Shown: positions 10,666 through 20,009, counted from the first letter of the stretch. The stretch: 64,000 nt of DNA from Comamonadaceae bacterium OS-1 (GCA_027923965.1 AP026969.1:1364001-1428000), one strand, 5' to 3'. Program-made: numbers and translations. The notes: generated by a model not told the origin, from the sequence alone.

Positions 10666-11586
10666 ATGCTCAACCACATCCTAAAGCGGCTGCTGGGCCT
10701 GCTGCCCACGCTGCTGATCGTGGCAGGCCTGGTGTTCATGTTCGTCCACCTGTTGCCGGGCGACCCTGCGCGCCTGGCCGCGGGGCAGGATGCGGACTTT
10801 GAAACCGTGCAGACCATCCGCCGCGATCTGGGGCTGAATTTGCCCATGCACGAGCAGTTCTGGCGTTTCATCCGCAACGCGGCGCAGGGGGATTTTGGCC
10901 ACTCGCTGCGCAGCAAACGCCCGGTGTCCACCGAGATTGCCGAGCGCTTCATGCCCACCTTCTGGCTCACCGTGGCGGCCATGGGCTGGTCGGTGCTGCT
11001 GGGCTTGGTGATTGGCACGGTGTCGGCCGTGTGGCGCAATAAATGGCCCGACCGGCTGGGCATGACGCTGGCCATCACCGGCATCTCGTTCCCGTCGTTC
11101 GCGCTGGGCATGGTGCTGATGCAGGTGTTTTCGGTGTATCTGGGCTGGCTGCCCACGGTGGGGGCCGACACCTGGAAGCATTACGTGCTGCCCTCGCTCA
11201 CCCTGGGCGCGGGCGTGGCGGCGGTGATGGCGCGGTTTACCCGCTCGTCCTTCATCGACATCCTGAAAGAAGACTATGTGCGCACCGCCCGGGCCAAAGG
11301 CTTGGGCGAGTTCGTGGTGGTGGTCAAACACGGCCTGCGCAACGCGCTGATCCCGGTGGTCACCATGATGGGCCTGCAGTTCGGCTTCTTGCTGGGCGGC
11401 TCCATCGTGGTGGAGAAGGTGTTCAACTGGCCTGGCATGGGCCGCCTGCTGGTGGACGCGGTGGAAATGCGCGACTTCCCCGTAATCCAGGCCGAGGTGC
11501 TGCTGTTTTCGCTGGAATTCATCCTGATCAACCTGGCGGTCGATGTGCTGTACGCCGTCATCAATCCCACCATTCGCTACAAATAA
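10666..11586 (+). CDS. gsiC: Glutathione ABC transporter permease
   Basis: A 306 aa inner-membrane permease of the DppB type, identical in length to E. coli GsiC. The first transmembrane segment is near the N-terminus ([20 protein letters not shown]), followed by [10 protein letters not shown]. The EAA-type cytoplasmic loop is around [12 protein letters not shown]...[12 protein letters not shown]. The ending [18 protein letters not shown] is typical of the subfamily. It pairs with GsiD to form the channel and lies in the gsi operon between gsiB and gsiD. Confidence 0.93.
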   Translation: MLNHILKRLLGLLPTLLIVAGLVFMFVHLLPGDPARLAAGQDADFETVQTIRRDLGLNLPMHEQFWRFIRNAAQGDFGHSLRSKRPVSTEIAERFMPTFWLTVAAMGWSVLLGLVIGTVSAVWRNKWPDRLGMTLAITGISFPSFALGMVLMQVFSVYLGWLPTVGADTWKHYVLPSLTLGAGVAAVMARFTRSSFIDILKEDYVRTARAKGLGEFVVVVKHGLRNALIPVVTMMGLQFGFLLGGSIVVEKVFNWPGMGRLLVDAVEMRDFPVIQAEVLLFSLEFILINLAVDVLYAVINPTIRYK

Positions 11587-11587
11587 G

Positions 11588-11641
11588 GTAGCTGCTTATG
11601 CTTACCAAACCTGCACAAGAGCCTCATTTGACTACTGAAAG
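11588..11641 (+). repeat. Dispersed short repeat, copy 2, forming the gsiC-gsiD junction and the GsiD N-terminus
   Basis: Forward copy beginning TAGCTGCTTATGCTTACC and continuing with GCACAAGAGCC and ATTTGACTACTGAAA. It starts two bases after the gsiC stop and supplies the first 14-15 codons of gsiD, including the start ATG at 11598. Confidence 0.6.
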
Positions 11642-12488
11642 GGTGCGCACGCCCTGGAGCGAGTTCTGGCGCAAGTTCAAGGGCCAGCACGTGGCTTTGG
11701 TGGCCGGTTTGTTTGTGCTGCTGCTGGTGCTGGTGGCGGTGGCGGCCCCGTGGCTGGTGCCCTTTGATGCCGAGAACTTCTTTGACTACGACGCGCTCAA
11801 CGCCACGCCTTCGACCACGCACTGGTTTGGCGTGGATGCCCTGGGCCGCGATATCTTCAGCCGCATCCTGATGGGGGCGCGCATTTCGCTGGCGGCGGGC
11901 TTTATCTCGGTGGCGGTGGGTGCGGTGATCGGCACCGTGCTGGGCCTGCTGGCGGGCTACTACGAGGGCTGGTGGGACCGCATCGTGATGCGCATCTCCG
12001 ATGTGCTGTTTGCCTTTCCGGGCATTTTGCTGGCCATCGGCATTGTGGCCATTCTGGGCAACGGCATGGTCAACGTGATTTTGGCGGTGGCGGTGTTCAG
12101 CGTACCGGCCTTTGCCCGGCTGGTGCGCGGCAACACCCTGGTGGTGAAGAACCTGACCTACATCGAAGCCGTGCGCTCCATCGGCGCGTCTGACTGGACC
12201 ATTCTCATCCGGCACATCTTTCCGGCCACCATCTCGTCGGTGGTGGTGTACTTCACCATGCGCATCGGCACTTCCATCATCACTGCGGCCAGCCTGTCCT
12301 TCCTGGGCCTGGGCGCGCAGCCGCCCACACCGGAGTGGGGGGCTATGTTGAACGAGGCCCGCGCCGACATGATGAGTGCGCCGCACATCGCGCTGTTCCC
12401 CAGCCTGGCCATCTTCTTCACCGTGCTGGCCTTCAACCTGCTGGGCGACGGCCTGCGCGACGCGCTCGACCCCAAGCTGGACAACTGA
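11598..12488 (+). CDS. gsiD: Glutathione ABC transporter permease
   Basis: A 296 aa DppC-type inner-membrane permease (E. coli GsiD has 303). It has an N-terminal cytoplasmic extension with [13 protein letters not shown], then a first membrane span ([17 protein letters not shown]). The motif [17 protein letters not shown] marks the family, and the EAA loop is near [20 protein letters not shown]. It is the last gene of the importer operon. The first residues ([14 protein letters not shown]) are encoded by a copy of the dispersed repeat and probably are not conserved. A cyclase gene converges from downstream. Confidence 0.92.
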   Translation: MLTKPAQEPHLTTERVRTPWSEFWRKFKGQHVALVAGLFVLLLVLVAVAAPWLVPFDAENFFDYDALNATPSTTHWFGVDALGRDIFSRILMGARISLAAGFISVAVGAVIGTVLGLLAGYYEGWWDRIVMRISDVLFAFPGILLAIGIVAILGNGMVNVILAVAVFSVPAFARLVRGNTLVVKNLTYIEAVRSIGASDWTILIRHIFPATISSVVVYFTMRIGTSIITAASLSFLGLGAQPPTPEWGAMLNEARADMMSAPHIALFPSLAIFFTVLAFNLLGDGLRDALDPKLDN

Positions 12489-12499
12489 TTCAGTGCCTT

Positions 12500-12552
12500 T
12501 TAGGCATCCCGTGCTTATTCCATCAGCATGAGTAGCTATTTTTTAGATAGCA
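12500..12552 (-). repeat. Dispersed short repeat, copy 3 (between convergent gsiD and cyclase genes)
   Basis: Reverse copy: GTGCTTATTCCATCAGCATG followed by AGTAGCTATTTTTTAGATAGCA. The right part contains a small hairpin, GCTAT (12535-12539) with ATAGC (12547-12551). It fills almost the entire 65 bp between the two convergent stop codons and may help end transcription, but there is no clean U-tract. Confidence 0.65.
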
Positions 12553-12553
12553 T

Positions 12554-13768
12554 TTACCTGGAAGTGGCCTGGATGCTGTCGATGACCTTTTGCAGGTCAG
12601 CCACGGCCCGGCTGCGGTTCTCTTCGCTGAGTTTGTCCAGGTCTACCGACAGGCGCAGGCCGGGGTAGCGCCGGTTCAAGCCGTCGGGTGGCGCGTCGGG
12701 GGCGTGGATGTCGCGCAGCACAAAGCAGCGGATCTCGCGCGACACCCCCTTGGCTGCCAGCGGCTCGCGCTCGTGGGCGTCAAATTCGTCTTTCACCAGG
12801 GCGTAGGTCTCGTACGACATGATGATGCCGTCGGCTTCGCCGTTTTGCTCCAGCCGGGCGGCCAGGTTCACCTCGCTGCCGATCACGGTGTAGTCCATGC
12901 GCTGGTCGCTGCCGAAGTTGCCCACGTGGCAAAAACCGGTGTTGATGCCGATGCGGATCTGGAACGGCTGGCGGTCGCCCTTGTCGCGCCAGATTTCACG
13001 CAACTGGTGCATGCGCCGCTGCATCGCCACGGCCATGCGCACGCACTGCAGGGCATCTTCCTGCACGCCGCGGGTTTCGGGGTCGCCGAAGAAGATCAGG
13101 ATGGCGTCGCCGACAAATTTGTCGATGGTGGCACCAAACTCCAGCGCGATCTTCGACATCTCCGAGAAGTAGCTGTTCAAAAAGTAGGTCAGGTCCTCGG
13201 GCTGCATGCCTTCTGAAGTGCGGGTGAAGTCCTTGATGTCCGAGAAAAAGATCGTCAGCTTTTTGCGCACCGCCTGGATGGACACGTCCTGGTCGCCCTC
13301 GAATATTGATTTGTACACCTGGGGCGAAAGGTAGCGCGAGAGCTTGTTGGACAGCGAATGCAACATCGCCGTGCGCACGTTCAGGGCAATGTGGTTGTGC
13401 ACCCGGGCCAGCAGGATCGGCGGGCAAATGGGTTTGGTAATGTAGTCCACCGCGCCCAGCTCAAAGCCTTTTTCTTCGGCCTCATCGTCGGACTTGGCGG
13501 TGAGAAAGATCACCGGAATGTCGCGCGTGGCCGGGTTGGCCTTGAGGCGGCGGCACACCTCGTAGCCATCGATCTGCGGCATCATGATGTCAAGCAGGAT
13601 CAGGTCCGGCGGCGTGCTGGACGCGGCCACGGCCAACCCCTTTTCACCGTGGTTGACCACTTTGACGCGGTAGGTGTCCTTGAGCAGCGCAGCCATCAGC
13701 GTCAGGTTGTCGGCAGTGTCGTCCACCACCAGCACAGTGGGTTTTTCGGCGAAGCCCAACATTTTCAT
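12554..13768 (-). CDS. Response regulator receiver fused to class III adenylate/guanylate cyclase
   Basis: A 404 aa soluble protein. The receiver domain (about residues 10-125) has the acidic pair DD16-17 in VLVVDDTADN, phospho-acceptor Asp60 in LILLDIMMPQIDGYEV and Lys112 in TKP. The cyclase homology domain (about 170-360) has both metal Asp residues, Asp177 in FFSDIKDFT and Asp221 in DKFVGDAILIFFGD, Lys217 for base recognition, and the VNLAARLE transition-state motif, so it should be active. No histidine kinase is adjacent. I chose MKMLGFAEKP at 13768; the frame is open further upstream but that sequence looks like the divergent promoter region. It probably makes cAMP; cGMP cannot be excluded. 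Confidence 0.9.
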   Translation of the reverse strand: MKMLGFAEKPTVLVVDDTADNLTLMAALLKDTYRVKVVNHGEKGLAVAASSTPPDLILLDIMMPQIDGYEVCRRLKANPATRDIPVIFLTAKSDDEAEEKGFELGAVDYITKPICPPILLARVHNHIALNVRTAMLHSLSNKLSRYLSPQVYKSIFEGDQDVSIQAVRKKLTIFFSDIKDFTRTSEGMQPEDLTYFLNSYFSEMSKIALEFGATIDKFVGDAILIFFGDPETRGVQEDALQCVRMAVAMQRRMHQLREIWRDKGDRQPFQIRIGINTGFCHVGNFGSDQRMDYTVIGSEVNLAARLEQNGEADGIIMSYETYALVKDEFDAHEREPLAAKGVSREIRCFVLRDIHAPDAPPDGLNRRYPGLRLSVDLDKLSEENRSRAVADLQKVIDSIQATSR

Positions 13769-13916
13769 ACAGTGTTTTCCGAAAGCCCGTCTGCCCGCAT
13801 ACAACACGCGGGTCAAAGGCTCTGAGAATCGTACACCGACCGCCAAGTCAAATGTGACATTTTGTGTACATTCCGGGCGCTGTACCATGCCGGTCTTGAT
13901 CACTGGGAGTATGGCT

Positions 13917-14795
13917 ATGAAATGGGAAGGCAATCGCGAATCCAGCAATGTGGAAGACCGGCGGGATGGTGGGGAGGGCGGCTCCGGTGGCGGCATGCTG
14001 GGCGGACGCAGCATCGGCATCGGCACCATCGTGGTGGCTTTGCTGGGCGGCTGGATCTTTGGCATCAATCCGCTGACCATCATCAACCTGATGAGCGGTG
14101 GAAGCGCACCCCAGATACAGCAGCAGGGGCCCGCGCATGCGCCACCTAAAGACGACCACCTCGCCAAGTTTGTATCCACCGTGCTGGCCGATACCGAAGA
14201 TGTCTGGAAGGATGTGTTTGCCAAGGCAGGCGGCACCTATAGCGACCCCACTCTGGTGCTGTTTCGCGGCTCCACGCGCACCGCATGTGGCCAGGGGCAG
14301 GCGGCGATGGGGCCGTTTTACTGCCCTGGCGACCAGAAGGTCTACATCGACCTCGGGTTTTACGACACGCTGAAAAATCAGTTGGGGGCACCCGGCGAGT
14401 TTGCCGAGGCCTACGTGATTGCCCATGAGGTCGGCCACCACGTGCAAAACCTGATGGGTATCAGCGAGAAGGTCGATGCCATGCGTAACCGTGCCAGCAA
14501 GGCCCAGTCCAACGCGCTGAGCGTGCGGTTGGAGTTGCAGGCCGACTGTTTTGCCGGCCTGTGGGCCCACCATGCCCAAGATGCCCGCAAGATCCTGGAA
14601 AACGGCGATATTGAGTCGGCCATGAATGCCGCAGCCAAGATTGGCGACGACGCATTGCAGCGCGCCGGCGGCGGCGAAGTGGTGCCCGATAGCTTCACCC
14701 ACGGCACCAGCGCCCAGCGCCAGCGCTGGTTCAACACGGGCTTTCAGACCGGTGTGGTGAAGTCCTGCGACACCTTCAGTACACGCCAACTCTGA
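13917..14795 (+). CDS. Neutral zinc metallopeptidase, YpfJ family
   Basis: A 292 aa protein with the zinc motif HEVGHH at about residues 170-175 (AHEVGHHVQNLMG), the third ligand probably in the following ELQADCFAG stretch. The N-terminus is charged (MKWEGNRESSNVEDRR), then a Gly-rich linker and one transmembrane segment (GTIVVALLGGWIFGIN), so the catalytic part probably faces the periplasm. The ATG at 13917 is chosen over the in-frame ATG at 13911 because GGGAG at 13905-13909 is correctly spaced only for the former. Physiological substrate is unknown. Divergent from the cyclase gene. Confidence 0.9.
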   Translation: MKWEGNRESSNVEDRRDGGEGGSGGGMLGGRSIGIGTIVVALLGGWIFGINPLTIINLMSGGSAPQIQQQGPAHAPPKDDHLAKFVSTVLADTEDVWKDVFAKAGGTYSDPTLVLFRGSTRTACGQGQAAMGPFYCPGDQKVYIDLGFYDTLKNQLGAPGEFAEAYVIAHEVGHHVQNLMGISEKVDAMRNRASKAQSNALSVRLELQADCFAGLWAHHAQDARKILENGDIESAMNAAAKIGDDALQRAGGGEVVPDSFTHGTSAQRQRWFNTGFQTGVVKSCDTFSTRQL

Positions 14796-14814
14796 GTCCT
14801 TCGCGGTTCCGGGC

Positions 14815-14820
14815 TATAAT
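14815..14820 (+). promoter_or_regulatory. rpsO promoter -10 element
   Basis: A perfect TATAAT preceded by GGGC lies 80 bp before the rpsO start. I see no good -35 hexamer at 16-18 bp spacing, so the -10 is the only clear element. Confidence 0.5.
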
Positions 14821-14900
14821 TTCAAGGCTTTGCATACTGCAGAGCGCACGTTGACTGAAATTCCATCTATCAACGCAAGTCACTTTTAAACGGATAAAAC

Positions 14901-15167
14901 ATGATCGCATCCTCTATCAAGGCCGAAGTCGTCAAGGCCAACGCGCGCAGCGCCACCGACACCGGCAGCCCGGAAGTGCAAGTTGCACTGCTGACCGCCC
15001 GTATCAACGAACTCACCCCCCACTTCAAGCTGCACGCCAAAGACCACCACGGTCGCCGCGGTCTGCTGCGTATGGTGAGCCGTCGCCGCAAGCTGTTGGA
15101 CTACCTGAACTCCAAGGACCACGAGCGTTATGCCGCTCTGATCGTGAAACTCGGCCTGCGTAAGTAA
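14901..15167 (+). CDS. rpsO: 30S ribosomal protein S15
   Basis: An 88 aa primary 16S rRNA-binding protein of the small subunit. Typical sequence throughout: [44 protein letters not shown] and a basic C-terminus. In E. coli S15 also represses its own translation through a leader pseudoknot; the 80 nt leader here could hold such a structure but I cannot demonstrate it. It is followed by an intrinsic terminator and then pnp, the classic rpsO-pnp arrangement. Confidence 0.98.
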   Translation: MIASSIKAEVVKANARSATDTGSPEVQVALLTARINELTPHFKLHAKDHHGRRGLLRMVSRRRKLLDYLNSKDHERYAALIVKLGLRK

Positions 15168-15188
15168 TCCCAGTTTCCAATGCATAAG

Positions 15189-15225
15189 CGCCTGAGTTAG
15201 TTCACTAGCTCAGGCGTTTTTGTTT
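15189..15225 (+). terminator. Intrinsic terminator after rpsO
   Basis: CGCCTGAG (15189-15196) pairs with CTCAGGCG (15209-15216), extended by an inner TAG/CTA, and is followed at once by TTTTTGTTTGTTTTTT. In other bacteria a terminator here is leaky and lets part of the transcript run into pnp. Confidence 0.85.
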
Positions 15226-15264
15226 GTTTTTTCGTTGAGAGGCGATTGCCCGTACGCGCTGTGT

Positions 15265-15300
15265 CATTCCATAAGCCACCCGGTGGTGGCTTATGGAATG
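15265..15300 (+). promoter_or_regulatory. Perfect 16 bp hairpin in the pnp leader, probable RNase III processing site
   Basis: CATTCCATAAGCCACC (15265-15280) and GGTGGCTTATGGAATG (15285-15300) form a perfect 16 bp stem with a CGGT loop, and no T-run follows, so it is not a terminator. In enterobacteria the pnp leader has a long RNase III-cleaved stem that mediates PNPase autoregulation. The position here, 83 bp before the pnp start, is equivalent. Function is inference. Confidence 0.5.
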
Positions 15301-15383
15301 GCATCGTATGGCCGAATCCTCTTTGTCCCTCGCCAGCCCTGTCGTGATGTATGCGGGCTGCAAAACCTCCCAGGAGACCCAAA

Positions 15384-17504
15384 ATGACTATGTTCAATAA
15401 AGTAAGCAAGACCTTCCAGTGGGGTGCCAACACCGTCACCATGGAAACCGGCGAAATGGCCCGCCAATCCACCGGCGCTGTGCTGCTGGACATGGACGGC
15501 ACTGTCGTGCTGGCCACCGTGGTAGCGAAAACCGTTGGCAAGCCCGGCCAAGACTTTTTCCCGCTGACCGTCGACTACCTGGAAAAGACCTACGCTGCGG
15601 GCAAGATCCCCGGCAGTTTTTTCAAGCGCGAAGGCCGCCCCAGCGAATTTGAAACCCTGACCAGCCGCCTGATCGACCGTCCGATCCGCCCGCTGTTCCC
15701 CGAAGGTTTCTTCAACGAAGTGCATGTGGTCATCCACACCCTGTCGCTGAACCCTGAAGTCGATGCCGACATCGCCGCCCTGATCGCCACCAGCGCCGCC
15801 TTGTCGGTCAGCGGCATCCCGTTCAGCGGCCCCATTGGTGCAGCCCGCGTGGGTTACATCAATGGCGAGTACGTGCTGAACCCAGGCCAGACTGCCCGCA
15901 AGGATTCCATCATGGACCTGGTGGTGGCAGGTACCGAAACCGCCGTGCTGATGGTGGAATCGGAAGCCCAGCAACTGTCCGAAGAAATCATGCTGGGTGC
16001 TGTGGTCTATGGCCACGAGCAGGGTGTGATCGCCATCAACGCCATCCATGAACTGGTGCGTGACGCTGGCAAGCCCGTGTGGGACTGGTCTGCTCCCGCC
16101 AAGGACGAAGTGCTGATCGCCAAAGTGGTGGCACTGGCCGAAGAAAAGCTGGTTGCCGCTTACCAAAACCGCAACAAGCAAGCGCGTACCCATGCCACCC
16201 GTGAAGCCTACACCTGGGTGAAGGCTGGCCTGAAGGCTGAAGGCGTGGAATTCGACCCCGTAGCGGTCGAGGGCATGCTGTTCGACATCGAGGCCAAGAT
16301 CGTGCGCAGCCAGATTCTGGCCGGTGAACCCCGTATCGACGGCCGCGACACCCGCACCGTGCGCGCCATCGAAATCCGCAACAGCGTGCTGCCCCGTACC
16401 CACGGCTCGGCCCTGTTCACCCGCGGCGAAACCCAGGCTTTGGTGGTGACCACCCTGGGCACCGAGCGCGATGCCCAGCGCATTGACGCACTGGCGGGCG
16501 AGTACGAAGACCGCTTCATGCTGCACTACAACATGCCTCCGTTCGCCACCGGCGAAACCGGCCGCGTGGGCACGCCCAAGCGCCGCGAAATCGGCCACGG
16601 CCGTCTGGCCAAGCGCGCTTTGGTCGCCGTTTTGCCCAGCAAGGAAGACTTCCCCTACACCATGCGTGTGGTGTCGGAAATCACCGAATCGAATGGCTCC
16701 TCGTCGATGGCCTCGGTCTGCGGCGGCTGCCTGTCGCTGATGGACGCTGGCGTGCCCATGAAAGCCCACGTGGCCGGTATCGCCATGGGCTTGATCAAGG
16801 ACGGCAACCGTTTCGCCGTGCTGACCGACATTCTGGGTGACGAAGACCACCTGGGTGACATGGACTTCAAGGTGGCCGGTACCACCAACGGTATTACCGC
16901 GCTGCAAATGGACATCAAAATCCAGGGCATCACCAAAGAGATCATGCAGGTTGCACTGGCCCAGGCCAAGGAAGCCCGTTTGCACATCCTCGACAAGATG
17001 ATGGAAGCCATGTCCGAAGCCAAGACCGAAGTGTCCACCTTCGCACCCCGCCTGTTCACCATGAAGATCAATCCGGACAAAATCCGTGACGTGATCGGCA
17101 AGGGTGGCGCGGTCATCCGTGCGCTGACCGAAGAAACTGGTACGCAGATCAACATCGAAGAAGACGGCACCATCACCATCGCGTCGAGCGACCCCGCGAA
17201 GGCCGAAGAAGCCAAGCGCCGCATCGAGCAGATCACTGCAGAAGTCGAAATTGGCAAGGTCTATGAAGGCCCGATCACCAAGATTCTGGACTTTGGCGCG
17301 CTGGTCAACCTGCTGCCCGGCAAAGACGGTTTGCTGCACATCAGCCAGATCGCCCACGAACGTGTGGAAAAGGTTACCGACTACCTGTCCGAAGGCCAGA
17401 TCGTCAAGGTCAAGGTCATGGAGACGGATGAAAAAGGCCGTATCAAGCTGTCCATGAAGGCCTTGCTGGACCGCCCCGCGTACAACCCGGAAGCCCAGCG
17501 CTAA
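15384..17504 (+). CDS. pnp: Polyribonucleotide nucleotidyltransferase (PNPase)
   Basis: A 706 aa trimeric 3'-to-5' phosphorolytic exoribonuclease of the RNA degradosome. It carries two RNase PH-like halves, with the active-site stretch [20 protein letters not shown] in the second. A KH domain follows (about residues 555-615, [10 protein letters not shown]), then an S1 domain (about 622-692, [20 protein letters not shown]). Full length for the family. The start is the ATG at 15384 behind AGGAGA at 15372-15377; the same frame is open 33 bp further upstream but without a ribosome site. The leader contains a long perfect hairpin that probably serves autoregulation. Confidence 0.98.
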   Translation: MTMFNKVSKTFQWGANTVTMETGEMARQSTGAVLLDMDGTVVLATVVAKTVGKPGQDFFPLTVDYLEKTYAAGKIPGSFFKREGRPSEFETLTSRLIDRPIRPLFPEGFFNEVHVVIHTLSLNPEVDADIAALIATSAALSVSGIPFSGPIGAARVGYINGEYVLNPGQTARKDSIMDLVVAGTETAVLMVESEAQQLSEEIMLGAVVYGHEQGVIAINAIHELVRDAGKPVWDWSAPAKDEVLIAKVVALAEEKLVAAYQNRNKQARTHATREAYTWVKAGLKAEGVEFDPVAVEGMLFDIEAKIVRSQILAGEPRIDGRDTRTVRAIEIRNSVLPRTHGSALFTRGETQALVVTTLGTERDAQRIDALAGEYEDRFMLHYNMPPFATGETGRVGTPKRREIGHGRLAKRALVAVLPSKEDFPYTMRVVSEITESNGSSSMASVCGGCLSLMDAGVPMKAHVAGIAMGLIKDGNRFAVLTDILGDEDHLGDMDFKVAGTTNGITALQMDIKIQGITKEIMQVALAQAKEARLHILDKMMEAMSEAKTEVSTFAPRLFTMKINPDKIRDVIGKGGAVIRALTEETGTQINIEEDGTITIASSDPAKAEEAKRRIEQITAEVEIGKVYEGPITKILDFGALVNLLPGKDGLLHISQIAHERVEKVTDYLSEGQIVKVKVMETDEKGRIKLSMKALLDRPAYNPEAQR

Positions 17505-17560
17505 ATCCTGTGTTCAGCGGCTGTGGCAACGCAGCCGTGAACATGGAATTCCGCCCACCT

Positions 17561-18553
17561 ATGAAAGCCATCGAAATCACCGCGTACGGCGCGCCAGATG
17601 TTCTGCGCGTTGCAGAACGTCCTGTGCCCGTGCCGGGTGCGGGTGAGCTGCTGATTCGCGTGTCCGCCAGCGGTGTGAACCGACCTGACGTGCTGCAGCG
17701 GACCGGCAACTACCCCGTACCTGCGGGGGCTTCGGATATCCCAGGCCTGGAAGTGGCGGGCGTGGTGGTGTCGGGCGATTCAGAGGCTATGGTGCAGGCG
17801 GGCCTGCAGATCGGCGACCGCGTCTGTGCGCTGGTGGCGGGTGGCGGGTATGCGCAAATGTGCGTGGCTCCGGTGGCGCAGTGCCTGTCCGTTCCGCAAG
17901 GCTTGAGCGATGTCGAGGCAGCTTCCCTGCCCGAGACCTTCTTTACCGTGTGGAGCAATGTGTTCGACCGGGCCCGCCTGCAAAAAGGCGAGACCCTGTT
18001 GGTGCAAGGTGGCTCCAGCGGCATCGGCATCACGGCTATCCAACTGGCCAAGGCCATGGGTGCCACGGTGCTGGTGACGGCGGGCAGCGATGCAAAGTGC
18101 GCCGCCTGTCTGGCCCTGGGCGCAGACTACGCCATCAACTACAAGACCCACGACTTCGTGGAAGAGGTGCAGCGCATCACCCATGGTGTGGGTGTTGACG
18201 TGGTGCTGGACATGGTGGCGGGTAGCTATGTGGCCCGCGAGATCCAGTGCCTGGCAGAAGACGGCCGTCTGGTCATCATCGCGGTGCAAGGTGGAGTCAA
18301 GAGCGATATTCATGCCGGTCTGGTCTTGCGTAAACGCCTGACCATCACCGGGTCGACCTTGCGGGTTCGCTCGGTGGCATTCAAGGCGGCCATTGCGCAG
18401 GCTTTGCGGCAACAGGTCTGGCCTATGCTTGCCGATGGCCGCATCAAGCCCGTGGTCTACCAGGTATTTGCCGCAGAAGAGGATGGGGGCCCCCAAGCGC
18501 ATGCGCTGATGGAGTCGGGTGCAAACATTGGAAAAATCGTTTTGACATGGTGA
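17561..18553 (+). CDS. NAD(P)H:quinone oxidoreductase, zinc-independent MDR family (PIG3-like)
   Basis: A 330 aa medium-chain reductase. The N-terminal GroES-like domain starts [16 protein letters not shown], with [21 protein letters not shown] typical of the PIG3/QOR group. The Rossmann domain has [19 protein letters not shown] (about residues 150-168). Zinc-ligand cysteines of alcohol dehydrogenases are absent. The best start is unclear: ATG at 17561 gives the family N-terminus, and an in-frame ATG at 17543 adds six residues. It ends 4 bp before tpiA and 56 bp after pnp, so it may be transcribed with both. The substrate, a quinone or enone, is unknown. Confidence 0.88.
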   Translation: MKAIEITAYGAPDVLRVAERPVPVPGAGELLIRVSASGVNRPDVLQRTGNYPVPAGASDIPGLEVAGVVVSGDSEAMVQAGLQIGDRVCALVAGGGYAQMCVAPVAQCLSVPQGLSDVEAASLPETFFTVWSNVFDRARLQKGETLLVQGGSSGIGITAIQLAKAMGATVLVTAGSDAKCAACLALGADYAINYKTHDFVEEVQRITHGVGVDVVLDMVAGSYVAREIQCLAEDGRLVIIAVQGGVKSDIHAGLVLRKRLTITGSTLRVRSVAFKAAIAQALRQQVWPMLADGRIKPVVYQVFAAEEDGGPQAHALMESGANIGKIVLTW

Positions 18554-18557
18554 CGCT

Positions 18558-19301
18558 ATGAAGAAAAAACTGATTGTTGGTAATTGGAAAATGAACGGCA
18601 GCCTGGCTGCGAACCAGGCTTTGCTGCAGGCACTGCTGGCGGGCATTGGCGAGTCGGAATGTGGTGTGGCTGTTTGCATTCCGGCACCTTATTGGGCTCA
18701 GGCGCAGGTAATACTTGCATCAGGCGCTATTAATTTGGGAGCGCAAGACGTTTCGCAGCATGCGGTGGGTGCATTCACGGGTGAAGTTTCGACGGCCATG
18801 CTGAAGGAATTCGGTGTCCGCTATGCCATCGTTGGCCATTCAGAGCGCCGCCAATACCATGGTGAAACCGATGCGGTCGTGGCCTTGAAGACCCAGGCTG
18901 CCTTGGCTGCAGGCATCACGCCCATCGTTTGTGTGGGCGAAACCCTGGCAGAGCGCGAAGCGGGCAAAACCGAAGAAGTGGTGAAACGCCAACTGGCGGC
19001 GGTAGTACACACAAACGGCCACTGCATCAGTGAAATTGTGTTGGCGTACGAACCGGTGTGGGCGATTGGAACCGGACTGACGGCGACTCCTGAGCAAGCC
19101 CAGCAAGTGCACGCCTTGCTGCGTGCCCAGCTCCATGCGGCCACCAACCAGGCCGATCGGATTCAGATTTTGTACGGCGGCAGCATGAATGCAGCCAACG
19201 CCGCGCAGTTGTTGGCACAGGTCGATATCGACGGTGGCCTGGTGGGTGGCGCATCTCTCAAGGCGGCAGACTTTTTGGCGATTGTGGCGGCGGCCCAGTA
19301 G
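18558..19301 (+). CDS. tpiA: Triosephosphate isomerase
   Basis: A 247 aa TIM-barrel enzyme interconverting dihydroxyacetone phosphate and glyceraldehyde 3-phosphate. Catalytic positions are all visible: VGNWKMNG with the active-site Lys, VGHSERR with His, [11 protein letters not shown] with the catalytic Glu, then phosphate-binding [10 protein letters not shown] and GGLVGGASL. Complete length. It directly follows the quinone reductase gene and precedes secG by about 50 bp, an order (tpiA-secG, tRNA-Leu, nuo) that recurs in betaproteobacteria. Confidence 0.98.
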   Translation: MKKKLIVGNWKMNGSLAANQALLQALLAGIGESECGVAVCIPAPYWAQAQVILASGAINLGAQDVSQHAVGAFTGEVSTAMLKEFGVRYAIVGHSERRQYHGETDAVVALKTQAALAAGITPIVCVGETLAEREAGKTEEVVKRQLAAVVHTNGHCISEIVLAYEPVWAIGTGLTATPEQAQQVHALLRAQLHAATNQADRIQILYGGSMNAANAAQLLAQVDIDGGLVGGASLKAADFLAIVAAAQ

Positions 19302-19352
19302 GCTGGTCACATTGCATTTACATATTTTCGAGTTTGATTTAGGAGTATTGAG

Positions 19353-19751
19353 ATGAATATTTTGTTGACCATTCTGCTGGCGGTCCAGATGCTGGCCGCG
19401 ATCGGCATGATTGGCCTGATCCTTGTCCAGCACGGCAAGGGCGCTGATATGGGTGCAGCCTTTGGCAGTGGCAGCTCGGGCAGCCTGTTCGGGGCCAGTG
19501 GCAGCGCCAATTTCCTGTCGCGTACCACCGGGATTTTGGCCGCAGTGTTTTTTGCCTGCACATTGGCACTGGCATACTTCAACAGCGCACGGACTGTCAG
19601 CTCCGGCAGCGTGCTCGAGCGTGCGGCTGTCACTACACCTGAAGTCGCAGCCTCTGGTGCGGCAGGACAGATCCCCGGCTCTACACCTGGTGCGGTGCCT
19701 GCTGCACCCGCAGTCGCCGCTTCCGGTGCGGGGCAAATTCCGACTAAATAA
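19353..19751 (+). CDS. secG: Protein translocase subunit SecG
   Basis: A 132 aa small subunit of the SecYEG channel. It has two membrane spans (ILLTILLAVQMLAAIGMIGLI and ILAAVFFACTLALAYF) flanking the conserved loop LVQHGKGADMGAAFGSGSSG. The C-terminal tail of about 45 residues is longer than in E. coli SecG (110 aa) and is Ala/Pro/Gly-rich. The tail contains an imperfect duplication, AASGAAGQIPG and AASGAGQIPTK. A GGAG ribosome site precedes the ATG. It lies between tpiA and tRNA-Leu. Confidence 0.96.
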   Translation: MNILLTILLAVQMLAAIGMIGLILVQHGKGADMGAAFGSGSSGSLFGASGSANFLSRTTGILAAVFFACTLALAYFNSARTVSSGSVLERAAVTTPEVAASGAAGQIPGSTPGAVPAAPAVAASGAGQIPTK

Positions 19752-19772
19752 TATGGGTTGAATTTCTGGGTC

Positions 19773-19791
19773 ACCCTGAGAACGTCAGGGT
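19773..19791 (+). terminator. Weak hairpin after secG
   Basis: ACCCTGA (19773-19779) pairs with TCAGGGT (19785-19791) around a GAACG loop. No U-tract follows (AATCGAG), so it is at most a weak or Rho-assisted end to the tpiA-secG transcript. Confidence 0.35.
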
Positions 19792-19866
19792 AATCGAGTA
19801 AAATTCATAGCTGTGCAGAAAGCCACAAACCGCAAGGTTCCTCATGCCATCTGCACAGAAAAAACC

Positions 19867-19951
19867 GCCGTCGTGGTGAAATTGGTAGACACGCTATCTT
19901 GAGGGGGTAGTGGCGAAAGCTGTGCGAGTTCGAGTCTCGCCGACGGCACCA
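19867..19951 (+). tRNA. tRNA-Leu (anticodon GAG), CCA encoded
   Basis: An 85 nt type II tRNA with acceptor stem GCCGTCG/CGACGGC, discriminator A and encoded CCA (19949-19951). The anticodon stem CTATC/GGTAG closes a TTGAGGG loop, so the anticodon is GAG, reading CUC and CUU. A long variable arm and a TTCGAGTC T-loop are present. It lies 58 bp upstream of nuoA with no terminator between them. Confidence 0.96.
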
Positions 19952-20009
19952 ACAAAAAGACTTGTCGAACCTGCGTTCGGCGGGTCATAGCGGTGATCAG
20001 AACCTCAAG

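Noticed and set aside
8755..10677. 640-codon minus-strand frame opposite gsiB
   Set aside because: Antisense shadow; the plus strand encodes a clear GsiB with signal peptide.
15265..15300. Second terminator after rpsO
   Set aside because: The stem is perfect but is followed by GCATCGTATGG rather than a T-run, and a good terminator already lies at 15189-15225; better explained as a pnp leader processing structure.
18706..18745. Dispersed repeat copy inside tpiA
   Set aside because: Only a short GCGCTATTAATTTGG core resembles the repeat, and the encoded residues are ordinary conserved TpiA sequence.
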